Below, one piece after another: positions 31,493 to 40,400 of a stretch of DNA of 64,000 nucleotides. This DNA is from an uncultured Clostridia bacterium (lineage in GTDB: Bacteria > Bacillota > Clostridia > UBA1381). A program made the position numbers and the translations under genes. The stretch lies in the NCBI GenBank assembly GCA_947631235.1, contig CANRKO010000001.1, forward strand, positions 434,001-498,000, written 5' to 3'. Numbering within the stretch: position 1 is the first letter of the stretch; every line of letters begins with the position of its first letter. The notes under the pieces are model-generated. The model saw nothing but the letters and a program-made list of their open reading frames with translations, did no database searches and was not told where the DNA came from.

Positions 31493-33726
31493 TAAAGTTC
31501 TACGCTCCCTTTCTCATACAACTCAATCGCAAGCTTACCGTTAAGCCGCGCCTTTTCGTTAAGTTCCGTATAGCTTTTCTCAAGAGAAATCTTTATTTCA
31601 TCATAATTCTCGACGCACTCGTCCATAACCTCTATTATCTTCTCCGCACACGCGTCCTCCACGTTTAAGTAACGCGTCTGTTTTGTATATTCCATAAAAC
31701 TCGAAATCTTCGGGTCGTACACAAGACCGATAAGCGGCACGGCGTTCACCACCGCGTAGATAAGCGTGTGAAGGCGCATACCGATACAAATATCAAAACA
31801 ACTCATAATTGACATCATATCGCCGACGTCAACGCGCCTGTCAACTATCGTCGCGTCATGTTTCATTATTCGCTTTATGTTTTGCAGCGACGCGAGGTCG
31901 CGGCTTGCCTGCATAGGCAAAAGCACGGTATGAAAGCCGTATGTCTCATACGCGTAATCGCACACCCACGCGATATTGTCATCAAATTCGGGGCTTGTGC
32001 TTTTCCAGCGGCGTATTGACACTCCCAGGAGTTTCCTGCCGTCCGGAACGCCGAGTTCCTTTAAAATCTGTCTGCCGCGTGTACCGTCCTCGCGTTTGAG
32101 TTCCAGGGCGGGGTCGGCTGTAACTATAACATGATTGTTTTTAACGCCGATATTGTCAAGCTCCGTGAGGGAACGTTCGTCACGCAGCGTTATCAGGCTG
32201 ACCTTATCCAGTATCTTTCTCGTCTTTTTAATATTGCTCTTTTTTTCAAGCGGTCCTATACCGTTTGAATAGAGCATTACCTTCAGTTTCTTTTTGAGCG
32301 CGAGCGTTATTACCGCGAGATAGTACCATAAGGATTTTGTGCTTGTCCTGTCCTGTATGAGCGTGCCGCCGCCGGAAATCAGCATCTCGGAGTTGTCCAT
32401 GTGTTTCATTATCGAAAATACGTTGAGGCGGTTGATTGCTTTTACGCGGTAAATCTGCTTTGTTTCCTTCGGATTTGCGCTCAGAACCACAATGTTCGGG
32501 CTTTCCTTAAACCTTTTCAAATCAGCGATAATGGCTTGCAGGAGCGCGTCGTCGCCGCTGTTTTTAAAGCCGTAGTAGCCGGATATGAGTATCTCCTTAT
32601 TTTTCTGCAAAGCCCAGTCGTAGACCTTTATGCTGTCGTCAGCCATACGCGTTACGGAGTAGTCGCGCTTTATAAGCTCTCTGCCGTACATGCCGAGTTC
32701 GCACTGTTTTGCGTCGTCAAGCTTGAAGAAATCGAGTATATCCTTCGCCAAAAGCGCGCCCGAAGACTGTTCGCAGCCGCGGCAGCAAAAATTGGTGTCA
32801 ATGCCGACCTTCAGCTTACTCTCGTCAAACAAGCCTATATATCCCTCGTTACCGGCGATAATGACCGGCTTTTCGGCAGCCATAGCCTCTAACGCCGCAC
32901 GGCTTACGCCTACAAACAGCGAGCATGGCGCAATGAGTTCATTTATATCCGTTCTCGCGCCGGTGAGCGTGACAGCCTCGCGTCCGAGTTGTTCGTTAAC
33001 GTTCTTTGCGAGCGTTTTTACATTCTCAAAATCGTCGCCCGCGCCTACCACGATAACACGCAGCTTGTCCACCGCCTTGTCTATCTCCGGTACGATCTCG
33101 ATAAGCTGTTTCGCGACAAGGCTCCTCGACTCGTCGAGACGGCTCACGTATGTGATAACCGTTTCATCGCCCGATATGTTAAACTCCTTCATAATGCGCG
33201 ATTTGTCGGTGTCGGGCGAAAATTTGTTCGTGTCGATACCGTTTATCGTGACGTTTATATCACCCTCCGGCACATGGTAGTTGTCCATGAGGTACGTCTT
33301 TATATCTTCGGACACGGCAACCGTCTTTTCGCCCCAGTCGGTGATATATTTAAGACCGTAGGACGTGTTGAACACCCAGTGCGCCGTTGTGACAAACGGG
33401 AATTTCATGCGCTTGTGCAGCTTGCCGAGGATAAACGACGGTATACGTGCGTGCGAATGTACGATGTCTATATTTTCGTCTTTGATGATTTTCTTCAAAA
33501 GCCGCGCGGCTTTAAGCATATTTATCGGGTTCTTGTTCTGCAGCGGTACGCTGTAGTGCTTTATGCCGTAGTCCTCCAGTTCTTTGACATATACGCCGCC
33601 GTTTGACGTGACAATTATATTAAAGCCCTTGCGTTTAAGCTCTTTCGCAAGTTCCACAACGTGTGTCTCGGCGCCGCCTATATTAAGCTGCATAAGTGAT
33701 AACAATATGTTCGCACCCTGTTTCAT
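31492..33726 (-). CDS. csaB: Glycosyltransferase (GT4)-polysaccharide pyruvyl transferase CsaB fusion
   Basis: A 744-residue two-domain protein. Residues 1-370 are a GT4-like glycosyltransferase (QLNIGGAETHVVELAKELKR, DIVHSHARIPSF, ALEAMAAEKPVIIAGNEGY). Residues 385-735 are a CsaB-type pyruvyl transferase (SGYYGFKNSGDDALLQAII, ISGGGTLIQDRTSTKSLWYY, GIGPL, CIGMRLHTLIYAV). CsaB adds ketal pyruvate to the secondary wall polymer, which creates the binding site for SLH domains. The start ATG 33726 follows CAGGTGAG; a GTG at 33735 lies inside that site. It is first gene of a six-gene operon. Confidence 0.9.
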   Translation of the reverse strand: MKQGANILLSLMQLNIGGAETHVVELAKELKRKGFNIIVTSNGGVYVKELEDYGIKHYSVPLQNKNPINMLKAARLLKKIIKDENIDIVHSHARIPSFILGKLHKRMKFPFVTTAHWVFNTSYGLKYITDWGEKTVAVSEDIKTYLMDNYHVPEGDINVTINGIDTNKFSPDTDKSRIMKEFNISGDETVITYVSRLDESRSLVAKQLIEIVPEIDKAVDKLRVIVVGAGDDFENVKTLAKNVNEQLGREAVTLTGARTDINELIAPCSLFVGVSRAALEAMAAEKPVIIAGNEGYIGLFDESKLKVGIDTNFCCRGCEQSSGALLAKDILDFFKLDDAKQCELGMYGRELIKRDYSVTRMADDSIKVYDWALQKNKEILISGYYGFKNSGDDALLQAIIADLKRFKESPNIVVLSANPKETKQIYRVKAINRLNVFSIMKHMDNSEMLISGGGTLIQDRTSTKSLWYYLAVITLALKKKLKVMLYSNGIGPLEKKSNIKKTRKILDKVSLITLRDERSLTELDNIGVKNNHVIVTADPALELKREDGTRGRQILKELGVPDGRKLLGVSIRRWKSTSPEFDDNIAWVCDYAYETYGFHTVLLPMQASRDLASLQNIKRIMKHDATIVDRRVDVGDMMSIMSCFDICIGMRLHTLIYAVVNAVPLIGLVYDPKISSFMEYTKQTRYLNVEDACAEKIIEVMDECVENYDEIKISLEKSYTELNEKARLNGKLAIELYEKGSVEL

Positions 33727-33768
33727 GCCACTCACCTGCTCTTTCGTTTTATACTGCGTCTATTATAT

Positions 33769-33797
33769 AGTATACCTGATTTTTACTCGAATAGCAA
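33769..33797 (-). promoter_or_regulatory. Promoter of the csaB-murJ glycan operon
   Basis: On the minus strand, TTGCTA (33792-33797), 17 bases, TATACT (33769-33774), with overlapping TATAAT-like steps downstream. Confidence 0.65.
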
Positions 33798-33841
33798 TGC
33801 TTTTTATATGACGTTTAGGTTACAATCTGTATCTTAAACGC

Positions 33842-33897
33842 AAAAAGAGCCGCCGCAAACAAGCATTTTAAAGATGCTCGTTTGTAACAGCCCCTTT
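33842..33897 (-). terminator. Strong terminator after khpA
   Basis: On the minus strand, CAAACGAGCAT pairs with ATGCTTGTTTG (one G-U pair) inside a larger imperfect stem, followed by CTTTTT. It separates the ffh-rpsP-khpA operon from csaB. Confidence 0.85.
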
Positions 33898-33904
33898 TTT
33901 TGAT

Positions 33905-34135
33905 TTACACGATATCGACGGAAACCTTTTTATTTTCGTTGCTTGCCGCCGCTTTGACAACGGTGCGGATTGCCTTTGCAATTCGTCCCTGCTTGCCTAT
34001 AACCTTGCCCATATCGCCCGACGCGACGCGAAGTTCGAGGGTGATCGTGCCGTCCTCATGCTCGATTTCGGTCACGTTTACCTCGTCGGGTGTATCGACA
34101 AGCGCTCTCGCAATCGTTTCCAATACTTCTTTCAT
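33905..34135 (-). CDS. khpA: KH-domain RNA-binding protein KhpA
   Basis: A 76-residue protein consisting of one KH domain, with GKVIGKQGRIAKAIRTVVKA carrying the GxxG loop. KhpA pairs with KhpB/Jag and binds small RNAs and mRNAs; in some Firmicutes the pair affects cell size and division. It follows rpsP by 16 bp, as ylqC does in Bacillus. The usual next genes (rimM, trmD, rplS) are absent and a strong terminator follows. Confidence 0.93.
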   Translation of the reverse strand: MKEVLETIARALVDTPDEVNVTEIEHEDGTITLELRVASGDMGKVIGKQGRIAKAIRTVVKAAASNENKKVSVDIV

Positions 34136-34151
34136 TTGCCTAACCTCCGTA

Positions 34152-34397
34152 TCAGTCGATAATGTTAGACTTCTTCAAAAGAGCCTTAACAGTATCCGTA
34201 GGCTGAGCGCCATTCGCTATCCACTTCTTTACAGCCTCGCCGTCTATTTTGATTTCGGCGGGGTCGGTAAGCGGATTGTATGTGCCAACTTCCTCGATAA
34301 ATCTACCGTTTCTGGGGTATCTTGAATCCGCGACTACAACTCTGTAAAACGGAGTCTTCTTCGCGCCCATTCTTCTGAGTCTTATTTTAACTGCCAT
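34152..34397 (-). CDS. rpsP: Small-subunit ribosomal protein bS16
   Basis: An 81-residue protein starting [20 protein letters not shown], the standard bS16 N-terminus. [19 protein letters not shown] follows, as does the conserved [15 protein letters not shown]. The start is ATG 34397, behind GGGAGGTG; an in-frame start at 34409 lies too close to that site. It is part of the ffh-rpsP-khpA group, as in Bacillus. Confidence 0.97.
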   Translation of the reverse strand: MAVKIRLRRMGAKKTPFYRVVVADSRYPRNGRFIEEVGTYNPLTDPAEIKIDGEAVKKWIANGAQPTDTVKALLKKSNIID

Positions 34398-34467
34398 TAC
34401 CTTTTTCACCTCCCGTTTGTCGTGTGGTTTATATAAAGTATATGATATACCTTATTAACGTTGTATT

Positions 34468-34493
34468 TCGGGCGAACGCGGTTCGCCCCTACG
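34468..34493 (-). repeat. Single REP-like palindrome abutting the ffh stop codon
   Basis: GGGCGAACGCGGTTCGCCC followed by CTACG, the same plan as the palindromes in the phoU-phoP gap (21554-21768). It ends directly at the stop codon of ffh and could act as an mRNA 3' stabiliser or partial terminator between ffh and rpsP. No T-run follows. Confidence 0.75.
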
Positions 34494-35834
34494 TCAGCGC
34501 ATTTTTCTCAGTCGTTTAAGCATCTTGCTCTGTCTGCCGCCCGAAAGCTGTTTCATCATCTTCTGCATCTCGCCGAACTGCTTTAAAAGCTGGTTGACAT
34601 CCTGAACCCTCGTGCCGCTGCCTTTGGATATTCTGACCTTACGGCTCGCGCCGATAATACCGGGCTTACGGCGTTCCTCCTCGGTCATGGACTGGATTAT
34701 TGCCTCTATTCTTACAAGCCGTTTCGCGTTTTCCTCGGTGTCAACCTGGTCGAGCATTTTCCTGTCCATACCCGGCAGCATACCGAGTATCTGCGAAAAC
34801 GAACCCATTTTCTTTATCTGACGTAGCTGCTGCAAAAAGTCGTTTAGGTCAAACTGCTGTTTTCTTATCTTCGCCTCAAGTTCCGCCGCCTGCTTTTCGT
34901 CTATGGTCTCCTGCGCCTTATCAATAAGCGTCAGCACGTCGCCCATACCGAGTATTCTCGACGCCATACGCTCGGGGTGGAACTGCTCCAAATCCGACAG
35001 TTTCTCGCCCACCGACGCGAACTTTATCGGCTTGCCCGTAACCTGCTTTACCGACAACGCCGCACCGCCGCGCGTGTCGCCGTCAAGCTTTGAAAGTATA
35101 ACGCCGGTTATGTCAAGCTGCTCGTTAAACGATTTCGCTACGTTTACCGCGTCCTGACCCGTCATAGCGTCAACAACGAGCAGTATTTCGGTCGGGGTTA
35201 CCTCTTTTTTGATTTTGGCAAGCTCGTCCATAAGTTCGTCGTCTATATGAAGTCGTCCGGCGGTATCGAGAATTATCGGGTCGTTGCCGTGCTTTACCGC
35301 GTGTGCAACAGCCTCTTTGGCGATTTTAACGGGGTTTACGTCCGTACCCATCTGGAACACGGGCTGATTTATCTGCTTGCCGAGTACTTCAAGCTGCTTT
35401 ACAGCCGCGGGTCGGTACACGTCGCACGCGACCATAAGCGGTCGCCTGCCCTGCTTTGACAGGTTTAACGCGAGTTTTGCGGTTGCCGTTGTTTTACCCG
35501 CGCCCTGCAAGCCGCACATCATTATAACTGTCGGCGGTTTTTGCGAAAATTCAAGTCTTGCCGCTTCGCCGCCTATCATTTCGGTAAGCTCGTCGTTTAC
35601 TATCTTTACAAGCTGCTGCGCCGGAGTGAGCGACTCCATTATTTCCGCGCCGAGAGCCTTCTCGGACACGGAGTTTACAAATTCCTTGACGACCTTGAAG
35701 TTTACGTCGGCTTCAAGGAGAGCAAGCTTTATTTCGCGCATAGCGTCCTTTATGTCTTTTTCGTTCAGCTTTCCCTTGCCGCGCAGCTTTTTGAATACGC
35801 CTTGCAGCTTGTCGCCCAAACTCTCAAATGCCAT
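34494..35834 (-). CDS. ffh: Signal recognition particle protein Ffh
   Basis: A 446-residue SRP GTPase. The N domain covers about 1-85. The G domain has G1 GLQGAGKTTATAKLA, DVYRPAAVKQL, G3 DTAGRLHID and G4 SKLDGDTRGGA. The M domain (about 300-446) is Met-rich, with GSFSQILGMLPGMD and the RNA-binding RKVRISKGSGTRVQDVNQLL. With SRP RNA it brings ribosomes making membrane and secreted proteins to the FtsY receptor. It lies 16 bp behind ylxM; the start follows AAAGGAAA. Confidence 0.98.
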   Translation of the reverse strand: MAFESLGDKLQGVFKKLRGKGKLNEKDIKDAMREIKLALLEADVNFKVVKEFVNSVSEKALGAEIMESLTPAQQLVKIVNDELTEMIGGEAARLEFSQKPPTVIMMCGLQGAGKTTATAKLALNLSKQGRRPLMVACDVYRPAAVKQLEVLGKQINQPVFQMGTDVNPVKIAKEAVAHAVKHGNDPIILDTAGRLHIDDELMDELAKIKKEVTPTEILLVVDAMTGQDAVNVAKSFNEQLDITGVILSKLDGDTRGGAALSVKQVTGKPIKFASVGEKLSDLEQFHPERMASRILGMGDVLTLIDKAQETIDEKQAAELEAKIRKQQFDLNDFLQQLRQIKKMGSFSQILGMLPGMDRKMLDQVDTEENAKRLVRIEAIIQSMTEEERRKPGIIGASRKVRISKGSGTRVQDVNQLLKQFGEMQKMMKQLSGGRQSKMLKRLRKMR

Positions 35835-35850
35835 CTCGGATTTCCTTTCG

Positions 35851-36183
35851 TCAAATTTCGGTCTTTATATCGGTAAGTAACCGTTTTACCTTATCCGCGC
35901 CCTCAAAATCGGCGCTGTCCATAATCGTTTCGATTTCCGTTATTTTTTTGCTTATGCTGCGGAAACGGCTCACCACACCGAGTTTTTCCTCGTACTCGTC
36001 AAGGTGCTTTTCGCCCTGCTTTATCGAGGCGAGTACCCCTTGGCGGCTTATCCCGATTTCCTCCGCTATTTCCGCGAGAGAAAAATCCTCGTTGTAGTAC
36101 AAATCTATCGCGCCGCGCTGCTTGTCGGTCAAAAGCTGTCCGTACGCGTCGAGCAGCACCGTCACGTTTAAATCCTTAGCCAT
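35851..36183 (-). CDS. ylxM: YlxM-family (UPF0122) putative helix-turn-helix regulator
   Basis: A 110-residue protein resembling sigma factor region 4: YGQLLTDKQRGAIDLYYNED, then the helix-turn-helix SLAEIAEEIGISRQGVLASI. The family is almost always encoded just upstream of ffh and modulates SRP function; in streptococci YlxM binds SRP RNA and Ffh. The arrangement ylxM-ffh-rpsP-khpA is conserved here. The start ATG 36183 follows GAGGTAA. Confidence 0.92.
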   Translation of the reverse strand: MAKDLNVTVLLDAYGQLLTDKQRGAIDLYYNEDFSLAEIAEEIGISRQGVLASIKQGEKHLDEYEEKLGVVSRFRSISKKITEIETIMDSADFEGADKVKRLLTDIKTEI

Positions 36184-36267
36184 AGCGGTTACCTCGTCTG
36201 TAAAGTATTTTTATTTTACAGCATATTGCGCGTTTTGTCAATACTATTTTTGTTAAAATTATTCATT

Positions 36268-36864
36268 TTACGCGTTCATGTTTTGTACAATCTGACATAA
36301 CTCGTCATAGTCTACAAGACGGTTTAGCATATCGAGGAGCATATTCGCCGATATTTTCATGGGTATACCGAGTGTTTTCGCAAGAGCGCGCCGCTTGTCC
36401 GCGCTGCACTCGCCGCCCGACAGACCGAGAAAATACATGTCCGCTTTCGTCATTTTCCTGCCGCGCACGGCTTGTCCGCTCTCGCCGTCGATTTCGCAGC
36501 CCGCCTTTTTAAGCGCGTCCAAAATAACGCCGTCGTCCATACCCTCGACGCCCAAAAGTCCCTCCCTGCCCGGCTCTCTCTTACGCTTTTCCTTGCCGCG
36601 CACGTCGGGAATGTAAGCGTGCTTTACCGTTTCGGGCGGGAGGGACTGCTTTATGTAATTTCGTATCTTAAAGCCAGCGCTGTCACTGTCCGTAAGAATG
36701 ACAACGCCCGTCTCGCGCGCCATTTTCGCAATAGTTTCAATCGTTTCGGGCGACGAGAACACGCTAAAGCCGTTTACCGCGATTATAACCGCGTCAATAA
36801 AGCGCGACAGCTTTATTTTGTCGTATACTCCTTCTACAATTATCGTTTCTTTTACATGGTACAT
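36268..36864 (-). CDS. Toprim-domain protein, RNase M5-like with DUF4093
   Basis: A 198-residue protein. The N-terminal Toprim domain (about 5-95) shows the metal-binding Glu in IIVEGVYDKIKL and the DxD motif in ILTDSDSAGFKIRNYI. The C-terminal half (about 115-195) matches the DUF4093 extension found with RNase M5-like proteins of Clostridia (MTKADMYFLGLSGGE). RNase M5 matures 5S rRNA. Orthology to RnmV is likely but not certain, as the C-terminal part differs. The ribosome-binding site is weak (GGGGAAAAG). Confidence 0.8.
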   Translation of the reverse strand: MYHVKETIIVEGVYDKIKLSRFIDAVIIAVNGFSVFSSPETIETIAKMARETGVVILTDSDSAGFKIRNYIKQSLPPETVKHAYIPDVRGKEKRKREPGREGLLGVEGMDDGVILDALKKAGCEIDGESGQAVRGRKMTKADMYFLGLSGGECSADKRRALAKTLGIPMKISANMLLDMLNRLVDYDELCQIVQNMNA

Positions 36865-36894
36865 CTGCTTTTCCCCGTATATTTTTTTCTTATC

Positions 36895-37218
36895 TTATAT
36901 CTTCTGCTTTGCCCTGTCAAGACCTTCGAGTATATATTTTTCGGTAAAGCTTTTCAAATCCGCCGGCTCGACCCTTTCCTTTACGGCGCGGCTCAAAAAA
37001 TCGCGCACGTCGCCGTAACGGTAGAATACGTTGTTCATCTGCTGCGACTCTATCGTTTTTCCGCCGCCGTCGTATATCGTTGTTTTTTCTATCCTCACTC
37101 CGTAGCATTTGAGATCGCAGTACATGGCGGATATGCTTTCGGTAATTATGTAATAGTCCGTGTACGAGTCCGGTTCATTGTCCGACGATATGCTTTTGTA
37201 AAGGGTTTCGGTGTCCAT
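36895..37218 (-). CDS. Small conserved protein, DUF6514-like
   Basis: A 107-residue soluble protein without motifs of known catalytic function. The pattern YYIITESI...YGVRIEKT, a central Q/N-rich turn, then FLSRAVKERVEPADLKSF is like the DUF6514 family of Clostridia, but this is recognised from memory with moderate certainty. I place the start at ATG 37218, eight bases after GGAGG; two upstream ATGs (37233 and 37224) overlap or crowd that site. It precedes the Toprim gene by 30 bp and may be cotranscribed. Confidence 0.6.
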   Translation of the reverse strand: MDTETLYKSISSDNEPDSYTDYYIITESISAMYCDLKCYGVRIEKTTIYDGGGKTIESQQMNNVFYRYGDVRDFLSRAVKERVEPADLKSFTEKYILEGLDRAKQKI

Positions 37219-37329
37219 TTCCATGACCTCCATGTGATTTATTCCGTTTTGACCGCCAAATATTATATGCGACGGGCATTATATTCATTACCGTAATTTT
37301 CCGTCGGCTTTTTTCGGCATTTTTTTCAC

Positions 37330-37358
37330 TTGACTATTTCACCGCGAAACAGTATAAT
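37330..37358 (+). promoter_or_regulatory. Promoter of the dehydratase-activase-related gene
   Basis: TTGACT (37330-37335), 17 bases, TATAAT (37353-37358), about 57 bases before the start codon. Confidence 0.78.
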
Positions 37359-37415
37359 ATACTTGTATAAATATGTGTAAAATTATCCTTTTTGAATACT
37401 TGGGAGGACATATAT

Positions 37416-40400
37416 ATGAGCAAGTTACATATGGGTATCGACGTCGGTTCGACGACGGTCAAGCTTGTTGTACTCGACGACGGCAACAAGGTTTTGTTCG
37501 CCGAATACAGGCGGCACTACTCCGACACAAAGGAGACAGTCCGCGCTCTTTTTGAGGAAGTAAAGCCTATCGTCGGCGATAATGAGTTCACCGTTACGAT
37601 AACGGGTTCGGGCGGTCTTTTGTTCTCGAAAATGCTCGGCTTGCCGTTCGTTCAGGAGGTTATAGCCAATAAAGAGGCGATCAAGACGTTCCTGCCCGAA
37701 ACGGACGTTGTTATAGAACTGGGCGGTGAGGACGCGAAAATCCTCTACCTTTCCGGCGGTCTTGAACAGCGTATGAACGGCACGTGTGCGGGCGGTACGG
37801 GTTCGTTTATCGACCAGATGTCCATTCTTCTCAAAACGGACGCGGACGGTCTTAACGCGCTCGCCGAAAAGCATAAGATAATATACCCCATAGCGGCGCG
37901 GTGCGGCGTTTTCGCGAAGTCGGACGTGCAGCCGCTTTTAAACGAGGGCGCGGCGAAAGAGGACGTTGCAGCGTCAATTTTACAGGCGGTCGTTACACAG
38001 ACGATAAGCGGTCTTGCGCAGGGTCGTCCGATACGCGGGAACATTGTATTTCTGGGAGGCCCTCTGCACTTTTTACCTCAACTTCGCAGACAGTTTGAGG
38101 AAACGCTTAGGGATAACGCGAAGTCGTTTACAACGCCCGACAACGCGCAGTTATTTGTCGCGATAGGTGCGGCTCTGTCGCACGAGGACGACACGGCTGT
38201 TAAAATAGACGATATTATAAAGAGCCTTAACAATGCGCACAGCGTTGACACGGAAATTACGCGTATGCGCGTACTGTTCATGGACGAGGACGAGAAGAAG
38301 GAATTTTTTGACCGTCACAACAAGGACGTTGCAAAGCGTGCCGACATTTCGACGGCTAAAGGTCCCGTGTTCCTCGGTCTTGATGTAGGTTCAACGACGA
38401 TAAAGGCGGCTGTAATAAACAACAATTACGATATACTCTACTCCTACTACGGCAAAAACGAGGGCAGTCCGATAACGAGGGGCATCGACATTCTGCGCGA
38501 ACTGTACTCAAAACTGCCGAAAGACGCGTACATAGCGAACGCCTGCACGACCGGTTACGGCGAATTGCTGCTTAAGACGGCGTTCCGTATCGAGGAGGGC
38601 GAGATTGAGACTATCGCACACTACAAAGCCGCGAACCACTTCTCCCCCGGCGTTGATTTCATCATAGACATCGGCGGTCAGGATATGAAGTGTATGAAGA
38701 TAAAGGACGGCGTTATTGACTCCATCATGCTTAACGAGGCTTGCTCGTCCGGCTGCGGCTCGTTCATTCAGACGTTCGCGGAGTCGCTCGGTCTCGATAC
38801 CGTTTCGTTCGCCGAGGAGGCGTTAAAGGCGGAAAGCCCTGTCGATCTCGGTACGCGCTGCACGGTATTTATGAATTCGCGCGTTAAGCAGGCGCAGAAG
38901 GAAGGCGCGACCGTCGGCGACATAAGCGCGGGACTGTCGTACTCCGTTGTCAGGAACGCGCTCTACAAGGTTATAAAGCTGCGCGACCCCGAACAGATGG
39001 GTAAAAATATTGTCGTTCAGGGCGGTACGTTCAACAATAACGCCATTCTGCGCTGCTTTGAGCTTTTGACGCGCAAGAAGGTTGTGCGCCCCGACATCGC
39101 GGGCATCATGGGCGCGTTTGGTTCGGCTATAATAGCCAGGGAACGCTGGCAGGGCGGCGAAAGCGATATACTGCGCCGCGATGAGCTTGACGGCTTTGAG
39201 TTTGACACAAGCCTTACGCGCTGCCAAAAGTGCAACAACCACTGTCAGCTTACGATTACGAAGTTTGCCGACGGCGGTCAGTTTGTGTCCGGCAACAGGT
39301 GCGAGCGCGGCGCGGGGCTTGAAAAGCCGAAAAAGCAGATGCCCAACCTCTTTGACTACAAATACAAGAGGGCGTTCCGCTACAAGCCGCTGAAGGAGGA
39401 CGAGGCTCCCAACGGCGTTATCGGTATTCCGCGCGTGCTTAACGTGTACGAAAACTATCCGCTGTGGTTCACGTTCTTTACGGAGCTTGGTTTCTCGGTA
39501 AAGATTTCGGGCAGGAGTTCGCACGAGATTTACGAAAAGGGTATCGACTCGATACCGTCCGAGAGCGCGTGCTATCCCGCAAAAATTGTACACGGTCATA
39601 TACAGGATTTGATAGACAAGGGCGTAAAGACGATATTTTACCCGTGCATACCGTATGAGCAGATAGAGTATTCCGACGCGGGCAATCACTTTAACTGCCC
39701 GATGGTAACGTCGTACCCCGAGGTTATATACAACAACATGGACGCGGTGCGCGCGGCGGATATGAAGTACATTTATCCGTTTGTAAATCTCGCGGATAAG
39801 CCGTCGGTAAAGCGTCAACTTATGAAGGCTTTAAAGGATTACGGTTTTACGAGGGCGCAGATCGACGCGGCAGCGGACAAGGCGTTTGAGGAACTTCAAA
39901 ATTACAAGAACGACGTGCGTAAAAAGGGCGAGGAAACGCTCGCGTGGCTCGAAGAACACGACGAGCGCGGCATAGTCCTTGCAGGCAGACCGTACCACAT
40001 AGACCCCGAGATAAATCACGGCATACCCGATATGATTACGTCGCTCGGCTTTGCGGTACTTACGGAGGACAGCGTGGCGCACCTCGGTCACTTAAAGCGC
40101 GATATACGCGTTGTCGACCAGTGGGCGTACCACACGCGCCTTTACGAGTCGGCTGCGCAGGTTATTAAAAATCCGCGTCTGGAGCTTATACAGCTTAACT
40201 CGTTCGGCTGCGGTCTCGACGCGGTTACGACCGACCAGGTTCAGGAGATTATACAATCGCACGAAAAGATTTACACGACGCTCAAAATCGACGAGGTGTC
40301 CAACCTCGGCACGGCAAGAATAAGAGTACGCTCGCTTAAAGCGGCTGTCAAGGAGCGTGACGCGAGCGATTTCGTGCCGCATAAGATTGAGGACTACACG

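Noticed and set aside
38823-39818. 331-codon antisense open frame inside the activase-related gene
   Set aside because: Same reason: a shadow of a well-supported gene, with an Arg/Tyr/Val-rich composition typical of antisense frames.
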